This document shows positions 1 through 5,952 of a stretch of DNA of 8,480 nucleotides, piece after piece. Numbering within the stretch: position 1 is the stretch's first letter; each line of letters begins with the position of its first letter. The notes beneath the pieces were generated by a model that saw nothing but the letters and a program-made list of their open reading frames with translations, was not told the origin of the DNA and made no database searches. A program made the position numbers and the translations under genes. The DNA lies in contig CANQUY010000075.1 in NCBI GenBank assembly GCA_947627125.1, positions 1 to 8,480 of the forward strand, read 5' to 3'. The stretch is from an uncultured Clostridia bacterium (GTDB lineage Bacteria; Bacillota; Clostridia; Christensenellales; Borkfalkiaceae).

Positions 1-251
1 CCCTCATCCCGAGGCGTAGCCGAGCGGATCTCGTAGACCGACAGAATCCCCCGCCCCGCGTCATTCTGAGAACGAGAGAAGGACGAGAGGACGGGAATTA
101 ACCCGAAGAATCTCGCGGGAGCGGCCACACATTATGCGGCGAGATGCTTCGGGTCGGCCCCCGTAGACTGCGTTATGCTCCCGTTCTCAGCATGACGCCG
201 CTACAGGCTCCGTGCGTTTAACGGGATCCTTCGCTGCGCTCAGGATGAGCG
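1..251. repeat. Composite repeat block 1 (modules D1, A1, B1, E1)
   Basis: This gene-free block holds four hairpin modules. D1 (core 6-29, + orientation) has arms ATCC and GGAT and a GTA loop. A1 (54-119, core 63-111, +) has outer arms CCCCGCG and CGCGGG and inner dinucleotides TC and GA. B1 (136-201, core 144-193, - orientation) has outer arms GCGGCG and CGCCGC and dinucleotides GC and GC. E1 (223-251, core 226-246, -) has arms ATCC and GGAT and a GCA loop. Each core carries TGAG (CGAG in D1) opposite CGAA (CGAG in D1). The order D->, A->, <-B, <-E recurs in the next block, so the composite has been duplicated in tandem. No convincing coding sequence was found here. Confidence 0.85.
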
Positions 252-272
252 TGGGGCAGAGAGCACGGGGTC

Positions 273-540
273 CGTCCTCATCCCGAGGCGTAGCCGAGCG
301 GATCTCGTAAACCGACGGACCCAGCCCCGCGTCATTCTGAGAAACGGAGAAGGACGAGAGGACGGGAATTAACCCGAAGAATCTCGCGGGGGCGACCACA
401 CATTATGCGGCGAGATGCTTCGGGTCGGCTTTCGTAGACTTCGTTCACGCTCCCCTTCTCAGCATGACGCCGCTACAGGCTCCCGTGCGTTTTATGGGAT
501 CCTTCCCCTTCGCTACGCTCAGGGTCAGGATGAGCGGGCG
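273..540. repeat. Composite repeat block 2 (modules D2, A2, B2, E2)
   Basis: This is a second copy of the D-A-B-E composite, offset by about 274 bp from block 1. D2 core is 280-303 (CC/GG, GTA loop), A2 is 325-391 (core 334-382, TC/GA), B2 is 407-473 (core 415-465, GC/GC, reversed) and E2 is 499-531 (CC/GG, reversed). E2 is an expanded E module. Relative to E1 it carries an extra TTCCCC on one arm and an extra GGGTCA on the other, so the stem gains three C-G pairs and a second tandem G.A mismatch. The loops of A2 and B2 differ from A1 and B1 by scattered substitutions, so the duplication is not recent or the copies have diverged. Confidence 0.85.
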
Positions 541-660
541 GGGCATGACTGCGTAGGGGCGGGGCAGGATGAGCGCAGGACGCATACAGACAAAATGCGG
601 TCGTTGCCAACCCCCTTAGTCCCCCTCCTCGGGAGGGGGCATGCGATAGGGACTCCTCGG
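541..660. repeat. Half-modules and a CCCCCTCC/GGAGGGGG hairpin (F1)
   Basis: Between repeat block 2 and the end of the ferritin-like gene there is a lone half-module (GGCAGGATGAGCG near 563-575). There is also a perfect 8-bp hairpin with a 3-nt loop (arms 621-628 and 632-639). The hairpin belongs to a separate family (F) that recurs at 3320-3377 and 5953-5987. It lies downstream of the minus-strand gene ending at 676 but has no following U-run on that strand, so it is not a typical intrinsic terminator. Confidence 0.6.
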
Positions 661-675
661 GACGGGGCAGGGCGA

Positions 676-1923
676 TTATTTTCCCTTCACTCTTGCGATA
701 TCCACGTTGTCCTTTTTGCGGTCGGAGAGGGCCTTGATGGGGTGCTCCTTGTTCTGGATGCGGTAGTCATACTTGAATGCCGAGATCGCCTTGTCGATGA
801 CGATATGGGTACCGACCGTCTTGGGATCGCCGTTGATCTTGGCGTTGTAGCCGAAATAGCGGAACTTGTCTGGAACTTTGTCGAGCTCCTCCCAGCCCTC
901 CTCAACGCCCGTGAGCCGCACGCTCTTCAAAATTTCACGCACATACTCCTTTTGCGAACGGAACTTCAAGAGTTCGGGGAACTCCCCGCCTTCCGGCAAC
1001 ACCTGCTGCCAAACTTTCCCCTCATACGTTCTCAAAAGATCTGCCGCCTCGTGCAGGTGAGCGACTTCCTCCTCGAAATGCATTTCCCAGATCTTCTTGA
1101 TCCGCTCGTCCTTTTCGTCCTCATAGCAAGAATAATAGAGATATGCTTCGGTATATTCATTCATGAGCAGACATTCAAAGGGGGTCGCAGTGGGATCCTT
1201 GAGGCAGCCGTAGCCCGTGACGTGCTGTTCCTCGATCATGGCGATCTCGTTATAGAGCTTTCTGCCGAGGGGCGAAGCATAGAGATTGGCGACGTTCATA
1301 TAGAAATTCATCGTCTGCTGTTCTGCCGCCGTGATGATATTGACGTTGAGCTTGGTCTTGAGGTCGTTCAAATAGTTGTTGAGGTAGAAATTGACGTCGT
1401 CGTGGGGGTGGCGATACTCCGCGACGGTCGGGCGGCCCGGCATGATCTCCGTGTAGTCGCCGACAAGTTTCTTCGGGTCCCCCGCCTTTTCGAGCTCCAT
1501 GAGGTCGGAATAACGATATAAGTGGTCAAAATCCTCCAAAAGGGCGAAGTCAAGCTGTTTCTTGACGTAGGAATTTTTCTCGGTGACAGCGAGGTTGGCC
1601 GTGAGGTCCACGGCGAGCTGTTCGTAGCCGATGGTGTGTTCGATGATGCTCTCGTTGGCGGGCTTTAACGAGGCCACGCGCTTTTGCTGGATCTGCTCAC
1701 CCCTGCGCATATAGGCGAGGCGGCGTCTTACGTCGTTATTTGCACACATGCGCGTGAATGAATTGGAGAGGCGCACGCTCTCAAACTCCGTGCCGGACAT
1801 TAGAATAACTCTGAGGCGCGTGTAGGGATCGACCTCGTTCTTGTTGTAGGGCTTGACGAGCACATTCTTCCAAGTGGTGAAAATCTTGTCCGCCTTTTGC
1901 GGCTTACATTCAAACGGATTCAT
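676..1923 (-). CDS. Ferritin-like diiron-site protein of unknown function
   Basis: A 415-residue soluble protein with no signal peptide or membrane segment. Residues 195-300 show the four-helix pattern of a ferritin-like diiron carboxylate site: E201, E231-x-x-H234 (in EEQH), E256 (in LMNEYTEAY), and E286-x-x-H289 (in EEEVAHLH). The N-terminal half (about 90-140) has a looser, related-looking set, with E95, H96, E101, E130, D131 and H134, so this may be a degenerate second bundle. The C-terminal 100 residues match nothing I recognise. The start is well supported: AAGGAGG lies 6 nt before the ATG at 1923. By family analogy the metal site could support oxidase, peroxidase or iron-storage chemistry, but the substrate cannot be read from sequence. 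The gene stands alone, flanked by repeats and divergent from the mtnN side. The gene call is certain; the fold is likely and the function unknown. Confidence 0.8.
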   Translation of the reverse strand: MNPFECKPQKADKIFTTWKNVLVKPYNKNEVDPYTRLRVILMSGTEFESVRLSNSFTRMCANNDVRRRLAYMRRGEQIQQKRVASLKPANESIIEHTIGYEQLAVDLTANLAVTEKNSYVKKQLDFALLEDFDHLYRYSDLMELEKAGDPKKLVGDYTEIMPGRPTVAEYRHPHDDVNFYLNNYLNDLKTKLNVNIITAAEQQTMNFYMNVANLYASPLGRKLYNEIAMIEEQHVTGYGCLKDPTATPFECLLMNEYTEAYLYYSCYEDEKDERIKKIWEMHFEEEVAHLHEAADLLRTYEGKVWQQVLPEGGEFPELLKFRSQKEYVREILKSVRLTGVEEGWEELDKVPDKFRYFGYNAKINGDPKTVGTHIVIDKAISAFKYDYRIQNKEHPIKALSDRKKDNVDIARVKGK

Positions 1924-1976
1924 TTGAACCTCCTTGCGTTTTTTATGCTCTTTCGGAAAAAGAAGTATTCCTGCGA

Positions 1977-2005
1977 TTGCAAATTGCCGAAAAAGTTGTT
2001 ATAAT
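1977..2005 (+). promoter_or_regulatory. Sigma-A type promoter facing mtnN
   Basis: TTGCAA (1977-1982), a 17-bp spacer and a perfect TATAAT (2000-2005) on the plus strand. The next plus-strand gene is mtnN at 2446. If this promoter drives it, the leader would be about 435 nt and would contain repeat modules D3, B3, C2 and A3. No closer promoter to mtnN is obvious. TTGCAA is palindromic and A/T-rich DNA surrounds the site, so chance similarity is possible. Confidence 0.5.
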
Positions 2006-2029
2006 AGAAAAAAAGAGAACGTCTTGGCT

Positions 2030-2400
2030 CCTCCTTGGAGGGGGAGCCGAGGGGAGCTCCTCATCCCGAGCGAAGCGAGTGGATCTCGTAAACCCACGGG
2101 AGCGTTTAGCGGCGTCATGCTGAGAACGGGAGTACAACGCAGTCTACGGAACCTCACCCGAAGCATCTCGCCGCATGCTCTACGGAAGCATTCTGCATCA
2201 CGTCATCCTGAGCCGACGCCGTCCTTGCGTCGTGTCGAAGGATCACCGCAGCAAAGAAATAAGGTGATGGTTCGACAGAGCTCACCATGACGTAATCAGA
2301 ACGCCGCCGTATTTGCCCCCCGCGAGATTCTTCGGGTTAAGGTATCGGACTTCGTTCAGCCTCCGTTTCTCAGAATGACGCGGGGCAGGATGACGTAATC
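2030..2400. repeat. Repeat cluster upstream of mtnN (F-like, D3, B3, C2, A3)
   Basis: This gene-free stretch is nearly all hairpin modules. A short CTCCTTGGAG-type palindrome near 2031 comes first. D3 (core 2063-2084) is CC/GG with the triloop GAA. B3 (2109-2174, core 2117-2166) is in + orientation, GC/GC. The paired element C2 consists of a + module (core 2205-2243, CC/GG) and a - module (core 2267-2288, GG/CC). The first C2 module has an extra inner stem (CGACGC 2214-2219 with GCGTCG 2227-2232). A3 (2318-2385, core 2327-2376) is reversed, TC/GA. A3 has the A-type stem but a loop closer to the B type (compare 2340-2360 with 161-180), which suggests exchange between modules. Confidence 0.8.
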
Positions 2401-2445
2401 AGAACGGCGGGCGGAAGGCTTACGCAGAGCAAAAAAGGAGTACTT

Positions 2446-3099
2446 ATGATCGGTTGTGTCATTGCCATGGACAGAGAGGCAGAGCTGCTGCTCTCTTCCA
2501 TGAAAATCAAAAAAACGCAACATATGTGCGGAAAAACGACATATTTCGGCAACGCGTTCGGGCACGAAATTGTCCTTGTCTACTCCAAGGAGGGCAAGGT
2601 CAACGCCGCCGCGGGAACGTGTGCCGCACTGCAGGCCGGAGCGGACCGCATTCTCAATTTCGGCGTTGCGGGCGGGCTTCGCCAAAATACCGAAATCGGC
2701 AAGCTCTACCTCATCGACAGGGCCGTGCAGTACGACTTTGACTTACATCAGCTCTCGGGCAAGGAAGTCGGCACCCTTCCCGATGAAGCGGAAAACTTTT
2801 TGCCCCTCTTCTGCCCCATTCTTCCGTATGAACGCCGCGCACTCGGCACGGGGGACAGGTTCAACGATTCTCCCGCCGATTACGAGCTACTTTTGAGGCT
2901 TGGGTGCGATATCCGCGAGATGGAGGGCGGCGCGATCGCGCAGGTGTGCAAGTATGCAGGCGTGCCCTTTGCGTCGGTGAAGGCCATCTCCGACGTGTAC
3001 GGCTCGGGTTCGACGACCGAACAATTCAGACAGAACTGCGCCCTCGCCCTTTTGAACCTCAAATCGGAACTCAAAACCATTTTGGACGCGATGGAATAG
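2446..3099 (+). CDS. mtnN: 5'-methylthioadenosine/S-adenosylhomocysteine nucleosidase
   Basis: A cytoplasmic enzyme that hydrolyses the N-glycosidic bond of S-adenosylhomocysteine and methylthioadenosine, releasing adenine. The product S-ribosylhomocysteine feeds LuxS, encoded next. The 217 residues show the family landmarks: N-terminal IAMDREAELL with E11 in the place of the E. coli general acid/base E12, FGVAGGL (72-78) in the phosphorylase/nucleosidase fold, GTGD (134-137), REMEGGA with E160 matching the substrate-binding E174, and AISDV with D183 matching catalytic D197. It is slightly shorter than the usual 228-232 residues, mostly in the middle. AAAGGAG sits 5 nt before the ATG, which fixes the start. 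A related futalosine hydrolase is possible in principle, but the adjacent luxS argues for the SAH/MTA enzyme. Confidence 0.93.
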   Translation: MIGCVIAMDREAELLLSSMKIKKTQHMCGKTTYFGNAFGHEIVLVYSKEGKVNAAAGTCAALQAGADRILNFGVAGGLRQNTEIGKLYLIDRAVQYDFDLHQLSGKEVGTLPDEAENFLPLFCPILPYERRALGTGDRFNDSPADYELLLRLGCDIREMEGGAIAQVCKYAGVPFASVKAISDVYGSGSTTEQFRQNCALALLNLKSELKTILDAME

Positions 3100-3300
3100 A
3101 GGTTCATGCTGGGCGAACGAACGCGAACGAGGACGGACCGCTCATGCTGAGCACGGGGGAACGGGATCCCATCCTCATCCCGAGGCGCAGCCGAGCGGAT
3201 CTCGTAAACCGACGGAGCCAGCCCCGCGTCATTCTGAGAAACGGAGAAGGACGAGAGGACGGGGACTAACCCGAAGAATCTCGCGGGGCGGGTACGGACT
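3100..3300. repeat. Repeat cluster after mtnN (half-modules, D4, A4)
   Basis: Right after the mtnN stop come two CATGCTG-type half-modules about 38 bp apart (from 3105 and 3143). They resemble the tandem array found right after the luxS stop at 4011-4092. Next is D4 (core 3177-3200, CC/GG, loop GCA instead of the GTA of D1 and D2), then A4 (3222-3288, core 3231-3279, TC/GA). The D->A-> order matches blocks 1 and 2, but the B module is missing here. Confidence 0.8.
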
Positions 3301-3319
3301 GCGGTCGTTGCCCACCCAT

Positions 3320-3377
3320 GCCCCCTCCTTGGGGAGGGCCTCAACGAAGTCCATGCCCCCCTCCTTGGGGAGGGGGG
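3320..3377. repeat. Two tandem CCCTCC-TTGG-GGAGGG hairpins (F2, F3)
   Basis: Two copies of a GC-rich palindrome separated by about 15 nt, each preceded by CATGC. F2 is about 3320-3340. F3 (3356-3377) has perfect 9-bp arms and a TTGG loop. Neither is followed by a T-run on either strand. An AT-rich patch (3412-3442) follows, in which I could not find a properly spaced promoter for luxS. Confidence 0.65.
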
Positions 3378-3458
3378 TAGGGGGCGGGGACATTCTAAAT
3401 CAACCCCCCACCACAATTTTGAATTTTTAATATTTAATTAAACTCTCCGTTGGTTTTA

Positions 3459-3540
3459 TGGGATTCTTCGCTACGCTCAGAATGAGCGCGCGGGGCAGGA
3501 TGACGTAATTAGAACAGCGGGGCAGGGTAACGCGGCGGGA
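3459..3540. repeat. Module E3 and half-modules upstream of luxS
   Basis: E3 (core 3463-3483, reversed) is identical in layout to E1 (226-246), but its dinucleotides are TC and GA instead of CC and GG, a clean compensated change, and its loop is GTA. It is followed by half-modules of the GGGGCAGGATGACGTAAT type (about 3494-3511) and a degenerate GGGGCAGGGTAACGCG (about 3520-3535). Confidence 0.8.
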
Positions 3541-3566
3541 GCGCCAAAATTTATCATTTAACAATT

Positions 3567-4001
3567 ATGGAAAAGATCCCTTCATTTCAAAAAAATCACA
3601 ACTTATTGCAGGTTGGACTGCACATGTCCGCGCCGCAAAACGGCGTGACGACATTCGATCTGCGCTTCAAACGGCCCAACGCGGGCGACTACATTTCGCC
3701 CGACGCTCTTCACTCCATTGAGCACATGCTGGCGACGGTACTGCGGAACAGCCGCGAGAAGGAAAATGTCGTTTACTTCGGTCCCATGGGCTGCAGGACA
3801 GGGTTCTACCTGCTCACGGCAAATCTCGGCTATGAAGAAGTTTTAGAGCTTCTTAAAGAATGCATTCCCGTTGCGCTCGCTCTTGACGAGGTGCCGGGGG
3901 CGAAGAAAGAGGAGTGCGGCAACTATCTTGCCCACGATCTCGAAGGCGCAAAACGCGAACTTATGACGTATTTGGAAGTGTTGCGGGGGCTCGGGGCATA
4001 G
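3567..4001 (+). CDS. luxS: S-ribosylhomocysteine lyase (AI-2 synthase)
   Basis: LuxS cleaves S-ribosylhomocysteine to homocysteine and 4,5-dihydroxy-2,3-pentanedione, the precursor of the signal AI-2. It completes SAH detoxification begun by the upstream mtnN product. The 144 residues begin with the family-typical MEKIPSF. They carry the metal ligands H49 and H53 in HSIEHM with catalytic E52, the catalytic cysteine C76 in GPMGCRTGFY, and the third ligand C117 in EECGNYLAHD, all matching the spacing of Bacillus LuxS. The length is slightly below the usual 150-160, trimmed at the C-terminus. The start is set by homology, because no Shine-Dalgarno sequence is visible in the 20 nt before the ATG, unlike most genes here. 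It lies 467 bp after mtnN on the same strand, with repeats between. Confidence 0.95.
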   Translation: MEKIPSFQKNHNLLQVGLHMSAPQNGVTTFDLRFKRPNAGDYISPDALHSIEHMLATVLRNSREKENVVYFGPMGCRTGFYLLTANLGYEEVLELLKECIPVALALDEVPGAKKEECGNYLAHDLEGAKRELMTYLEVLRGLGA

Positions 4002-4010
4002 CCTCTGCGC

Positions 4011-4115
4011 GCATGCTGAGCGCGCGGGGCGAACGAACGCAGGACCGCTCATGTTGAACGCGCGGGGCGAACGGGCGAACGCAAGACCGCTCATGCTGAA
4101 CGCAGCGAAGCATCC
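4011..4115. repeat. Tandem half-module array plus module E4
   Basis: Directly after the luxS stop there are imperfect tandem units of about 40 bp starting with CATGCTGA or CATGTTGA (about 4012, 4051 and 4093). The last unit is completed into a full hairpin, E4 (core 4093-4113, + orientation). Its dinucleotides are GC and GC and its triloop is GCA. Next to the loop it has one unpaired A (TGAA instead of TGAG). Confidence 0.75.
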
Positions 4116-4142
4116 CGTTAAGCCCACGGCGGCGTTCTGAAT

Positions 4143-4217
4143 GCGTCATGGTGAGCAACGTCGAACCATCACTTTATTTATAATGCGGTGATCCTTCGAC
4201 GGAGCTCAGGATGACGC
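4143..4217. repeat. Paired inverted element C3 upstream of ung
   Basis: A 75-bp element made of two head-to-head modules: a + module (core 4148-4169, dinucleotides GG and CC) and a - module (core 4191-4212, CC and GG), joined by an AT-rich linker. The two halves are also inverse copies of each other over about 30 nt. In that long fold, however, the variable dinucleotides would face each other as G.G and C.C mismatches. In the two separate hairpins they pair. C2 (2202-2292) is the same element in reverse orientation, and C4 (8354 on) is a third copy. Confidence 0.8.
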
Positions 4218-4262
4218 GATTGGAATGGCTGGACAGGTCAAACAAACAAAAAAGGAGGACTT

Positions 4263-4931
4263 ATGGTCGATTTAGGCGATTGGAAGGAGCCGCTTGCGCC
4301 ACTCTTTCAAGATGAACGATACAAAAAAATACGGGAATTTCTCAAATACGAATATTCCCACTACATTGTCTATCCCGACATGTACGACATCTACAACTGC
4401 TTCCGCTATACGCCGTACAGCGGGGTCAAGGCCGTGCTGCTCGGGCAGGATCCCTATCACAACGAGGGTCAGGCGCACGGGCTGTGTTTTTCGGTGAAGG
4501 ACGGCGTTCCCAAACCTCCGTCCCTCGAGAATATGTTAAAAGAGCTGAAAGATGATTTGGGCTTCCCCCCGCCGAAGAGCGGAAATCTCACAAAGTGGGC
4601 AAAGGAGGGCGTGCTCCTTCTCAACACGGCTCTCACCGTCCGCGAGCATGTGGCGAACTCCCATGCAAACTGCGGCTGGAGCTGGTTTACGGACGCCGTG
4701 ATCGAGCTCATCTCCCGCGAAAAAGAGCACATAGTGTTCATTTTATGGGGCGGCAATGCGCGGAGGAAGAAGTCGCTCATTGATGAGAGCAAGCACTGCA
4801 TTCTCGAGGCGCCGCACCCCTCTCCCCTCTCCGCCTACAACGGATTTTTCGGCTGCCGACACTACTCCAAGGCGAATGAATACCTCATCTCTCAAGGCAT
4901 CTCCCCCATCGATTGGAATTTGAACGATTAA
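4263..4931 (+). CDS. ung: Uracil-DNA glycosylase, family 1
   Basis: A base-excision repair enzyme that removes uracil from DNA. All family-1 motifs are present in 222 residues, the normal length: GQDPYH (61-66) with the water-activating D63, GLCFSV (73-78) with the uracil-stacking F76, GVLLLNTALTVR (116-127) with the uracil-recognition N121, and HPSPLSA (185-191) with catalytic H185 in the DNA-intercalation loop. AAAGGAGG lies 4 nt before the ATG, which fixes the start. The gene is preceded by repeat C3 and followed within 16 nt by a strong bidirectional terminator, so it appears to end its own transcription unit. No functional link to luxS is evident beyond shared orientation. Confidence 0.97.
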   Translation: MVDLGDWKEPLAPLFQDERYKKIREFLKYEYSHYIVYPDMYDIYNCFRYTPYSGVKAVLLGQDPYHNEGQAHGLCFSVKDGVPKPPSLENMLKELKDDLGFPPPKSGNLTKWAKEGVLLLNTALTVREHVANSHANCGWSWFTDAVIELISREKEHIVFILWGGNARRKKSLIDESKHCILEAPHPSPLSAYNGFFGCRHYSKANEYLISQGISPIDWNLND

Positions 4932-4946
4932 AAATATATACAAAAT

Positions 4947-4972
4947 GCCGCCCGCGGACTTCCGCGGGCGGC
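4947..4972. terminator. Bidirectional intrinsic terminator between convergent genes
   Basis: Perfect 12-nt inverted repeat (arms GCCGCCCGCGGA and its complement) with only CT between, more realistically an 11-bp stem with a 4-nt ACTT loop. ATTTTA follows on the plus strand. On the minus strand the complement of the preceding ATACAAAAT gives a T-rich tail. It sits between the ung stop (4931) and the stop of the minus-strand gene (4996), so it can serve both. Confidence 0.85.
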
Positions 4973-4995
4973 GCATTTTACAATAAATATTTACC

Positions 4996-5826
4996 TCAAA
5001 CCTCAAACATGCCGTCCCGACCTTTGCTCCCGTTGTGCACATAGTAGGCGGCAAAGTTCGCCGTCCAATATTTCAGATTGAGGGCGAAGGTAGACCGCTC
5101 GGACGGGGATGCGACCACGGGGAAGAGCTCATCCGTCGCCTTATAGAGCGGAAGATGGGGACGGTAGACCATGATACAGCTCGCATAGACCTCCCTGCCG
5201 TCCGTCACTGCGTCGCTCAACCGTCTGTTGGTGAAAAATGCGCTCTCATTGCGCAAAAAGTTGCCCTCTTTCCCCCTGTAGAGCCGTTCGGCAATGCGCT
5301 TGAGCTCGAGCGGATCGCCGTCGAAATATGCGTCGGGGCTATATAAGATCACAGCGGGAACAGGGAGCATGTCGATCCGTTGATTCTGATAGAGCGTTTG
5401 GTTTGCCTGCACGATACAGCCCCAAACCACTTTTCCGCCGCTGAGAACGCCGAAATCGGACACGCAGGCCGAACCTGCAAACGGACGGATAAAGAATTGG
5501 TTGGAAGCGGGATCCTTCTCCGCCGCATAGGCCTCGCGCATGGCAGCAATCTCTGCCGCAAAATCGGAAATGTCCGTCTTGGGAAGGGTGGAATACTTTT
5601 GAAATCTCTCCTTGAGTTCCTGATTCGGACGGGTGGAAAGGAAATAACCCACGGGCAAAAGCACAATGGCGGCCACGGCCATTGGAAGACCCGACCAAAG
5701 CAGGGCGGGAATTTCCTGATCGTCGGAAGATTTCAGCCCGAAGTAGAGGATGAGGAGCACAACCGCAACCGCGAGCAACGCTCCGCCGATGATATACATG
5801 CAAAGACCGAGTTTTCTGTTTTTCAT
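4996..5826 (-). CDS. Unknown two-pass membrane protein
   Basis: I do not recognise this 276-residue protein. It has a short basic N-terminus (MKNRK), two hydrophobic segments (about 7-30 and 40-63) and a soluble domain of about 210 residues. That domain starts with a charged helix (70-105) and continues as an apparently mixed alpha/beta region ending in MFEV. By the positive-inside rule both termini are probably cytoplasmic. I see no enzyme motif, and cysteines are few (C9, C121, C137, C217). The start at 5826 is preferred: GGAGG lies 7 nt upstream. An in-frame ATG at 5883 lies inside the promoter, and one at 5832 is only 1 nt from the ribosome site. The gene converges on ung and shares its terminator. 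Confidence 0.75.
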   Translation of the reverse strand: MKNRKLGLCMYIIGGALLAVAVVLLILYFGLKSSDDQEIPALLWSGLPMAVAAIVLLPVGYFLSTRPNQELKERFQKYSTLPKTDISDFAAEIAAMREAYAAEKDPASNQFFIRPFAGSACVSDFGVLSGGKVVWGCIVQANQTLYQNQRIDMLPVPAVILYSPDAYFDGDPLELKRIAERLYRGKEGNFLRNESAFFTNRRLSDAVTDGREVYASCIMVYRPHLPLYKATDELFPVVASPSERSTFALNLKYWTANFAAYYVHNGSKGRDGMFEV

Positions 5827-5854
5827 ATACATTCCTCCGATAATGCTTATCAAT

Positions 5855-5883
5855 ATTATGATATTTTTGTCCTTGCCTGTCAA
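5855..5883 (-). promoter_or_regulatory. Near-consensus sigma-A promoter for the two-pass membrane protein
   Basis: On the minus strand: perfect TTGACA (5883-5878), exactly 17 bp, then CATAAT (5860-5855), one mismatch from consensus. The predicted start near 5848 leaves a leader of about 20 nt containing the GGAGG at 5838-5834. This is the best-matched promoter in the window and confirms that the gene starts at 5826 rather than 5883. Confidence 0.85.
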
Positions 5884-5952
5884 GTAATTTCACAAAAATT
5901 GATGAAAAATTGAGCAAAAATTTCATCGGGAACGCCCAGCGTCATTCCGCCC

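Noticed and set aside
1..540. CRISPR-like array
   Set aside because: Repeats are inverted, of several types and irregularly spaced, without uniform spacers or cas genes. They fit REP/BIME-like elements instead.
621..639. F1 hairpin as terminator of the ferritin-like gene
   Set aside because: There is no U-run on the minus strand after the hairpin, and the same hairpin type recurs away from gene ends.
415..1521. Long plus-strand open frame of 368 codons
   Set aside because: It starts in repeat block 2 and runs antisense through the ferritin-like gene, which has a strong ribosome site and coherent motifs. The frame has no ribosome site or recognisable motif.
1934..2290. Plus-strand open frame of 118 codons upstream of mtnN
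   Set aside because: It translates repeat modules D3, B3 and part of C2; the predicted protein is a repeat artefact with no ribosome site.
2880..3416. Minus-strand open frame of 178 codons
   Set aside because: It overlaps the end of mtnN antisense and continues through modules A4, D4 and the F hairpins.
4179..4184. TATAAT in the C3 linker as an ung promoter
   Set aside because: No -35-like sequence sits 16-18 bp upstream, and the linker is not conserved in C2 and C4.
5827..5883. Upstream ATG for the two-pass membrane protein (19 more residues)
   Set aside because: The -35 and -10 of its promoter lie in this segment, so it would not be transcribed from that promoter; GGAGG is correctly placed for 5826.
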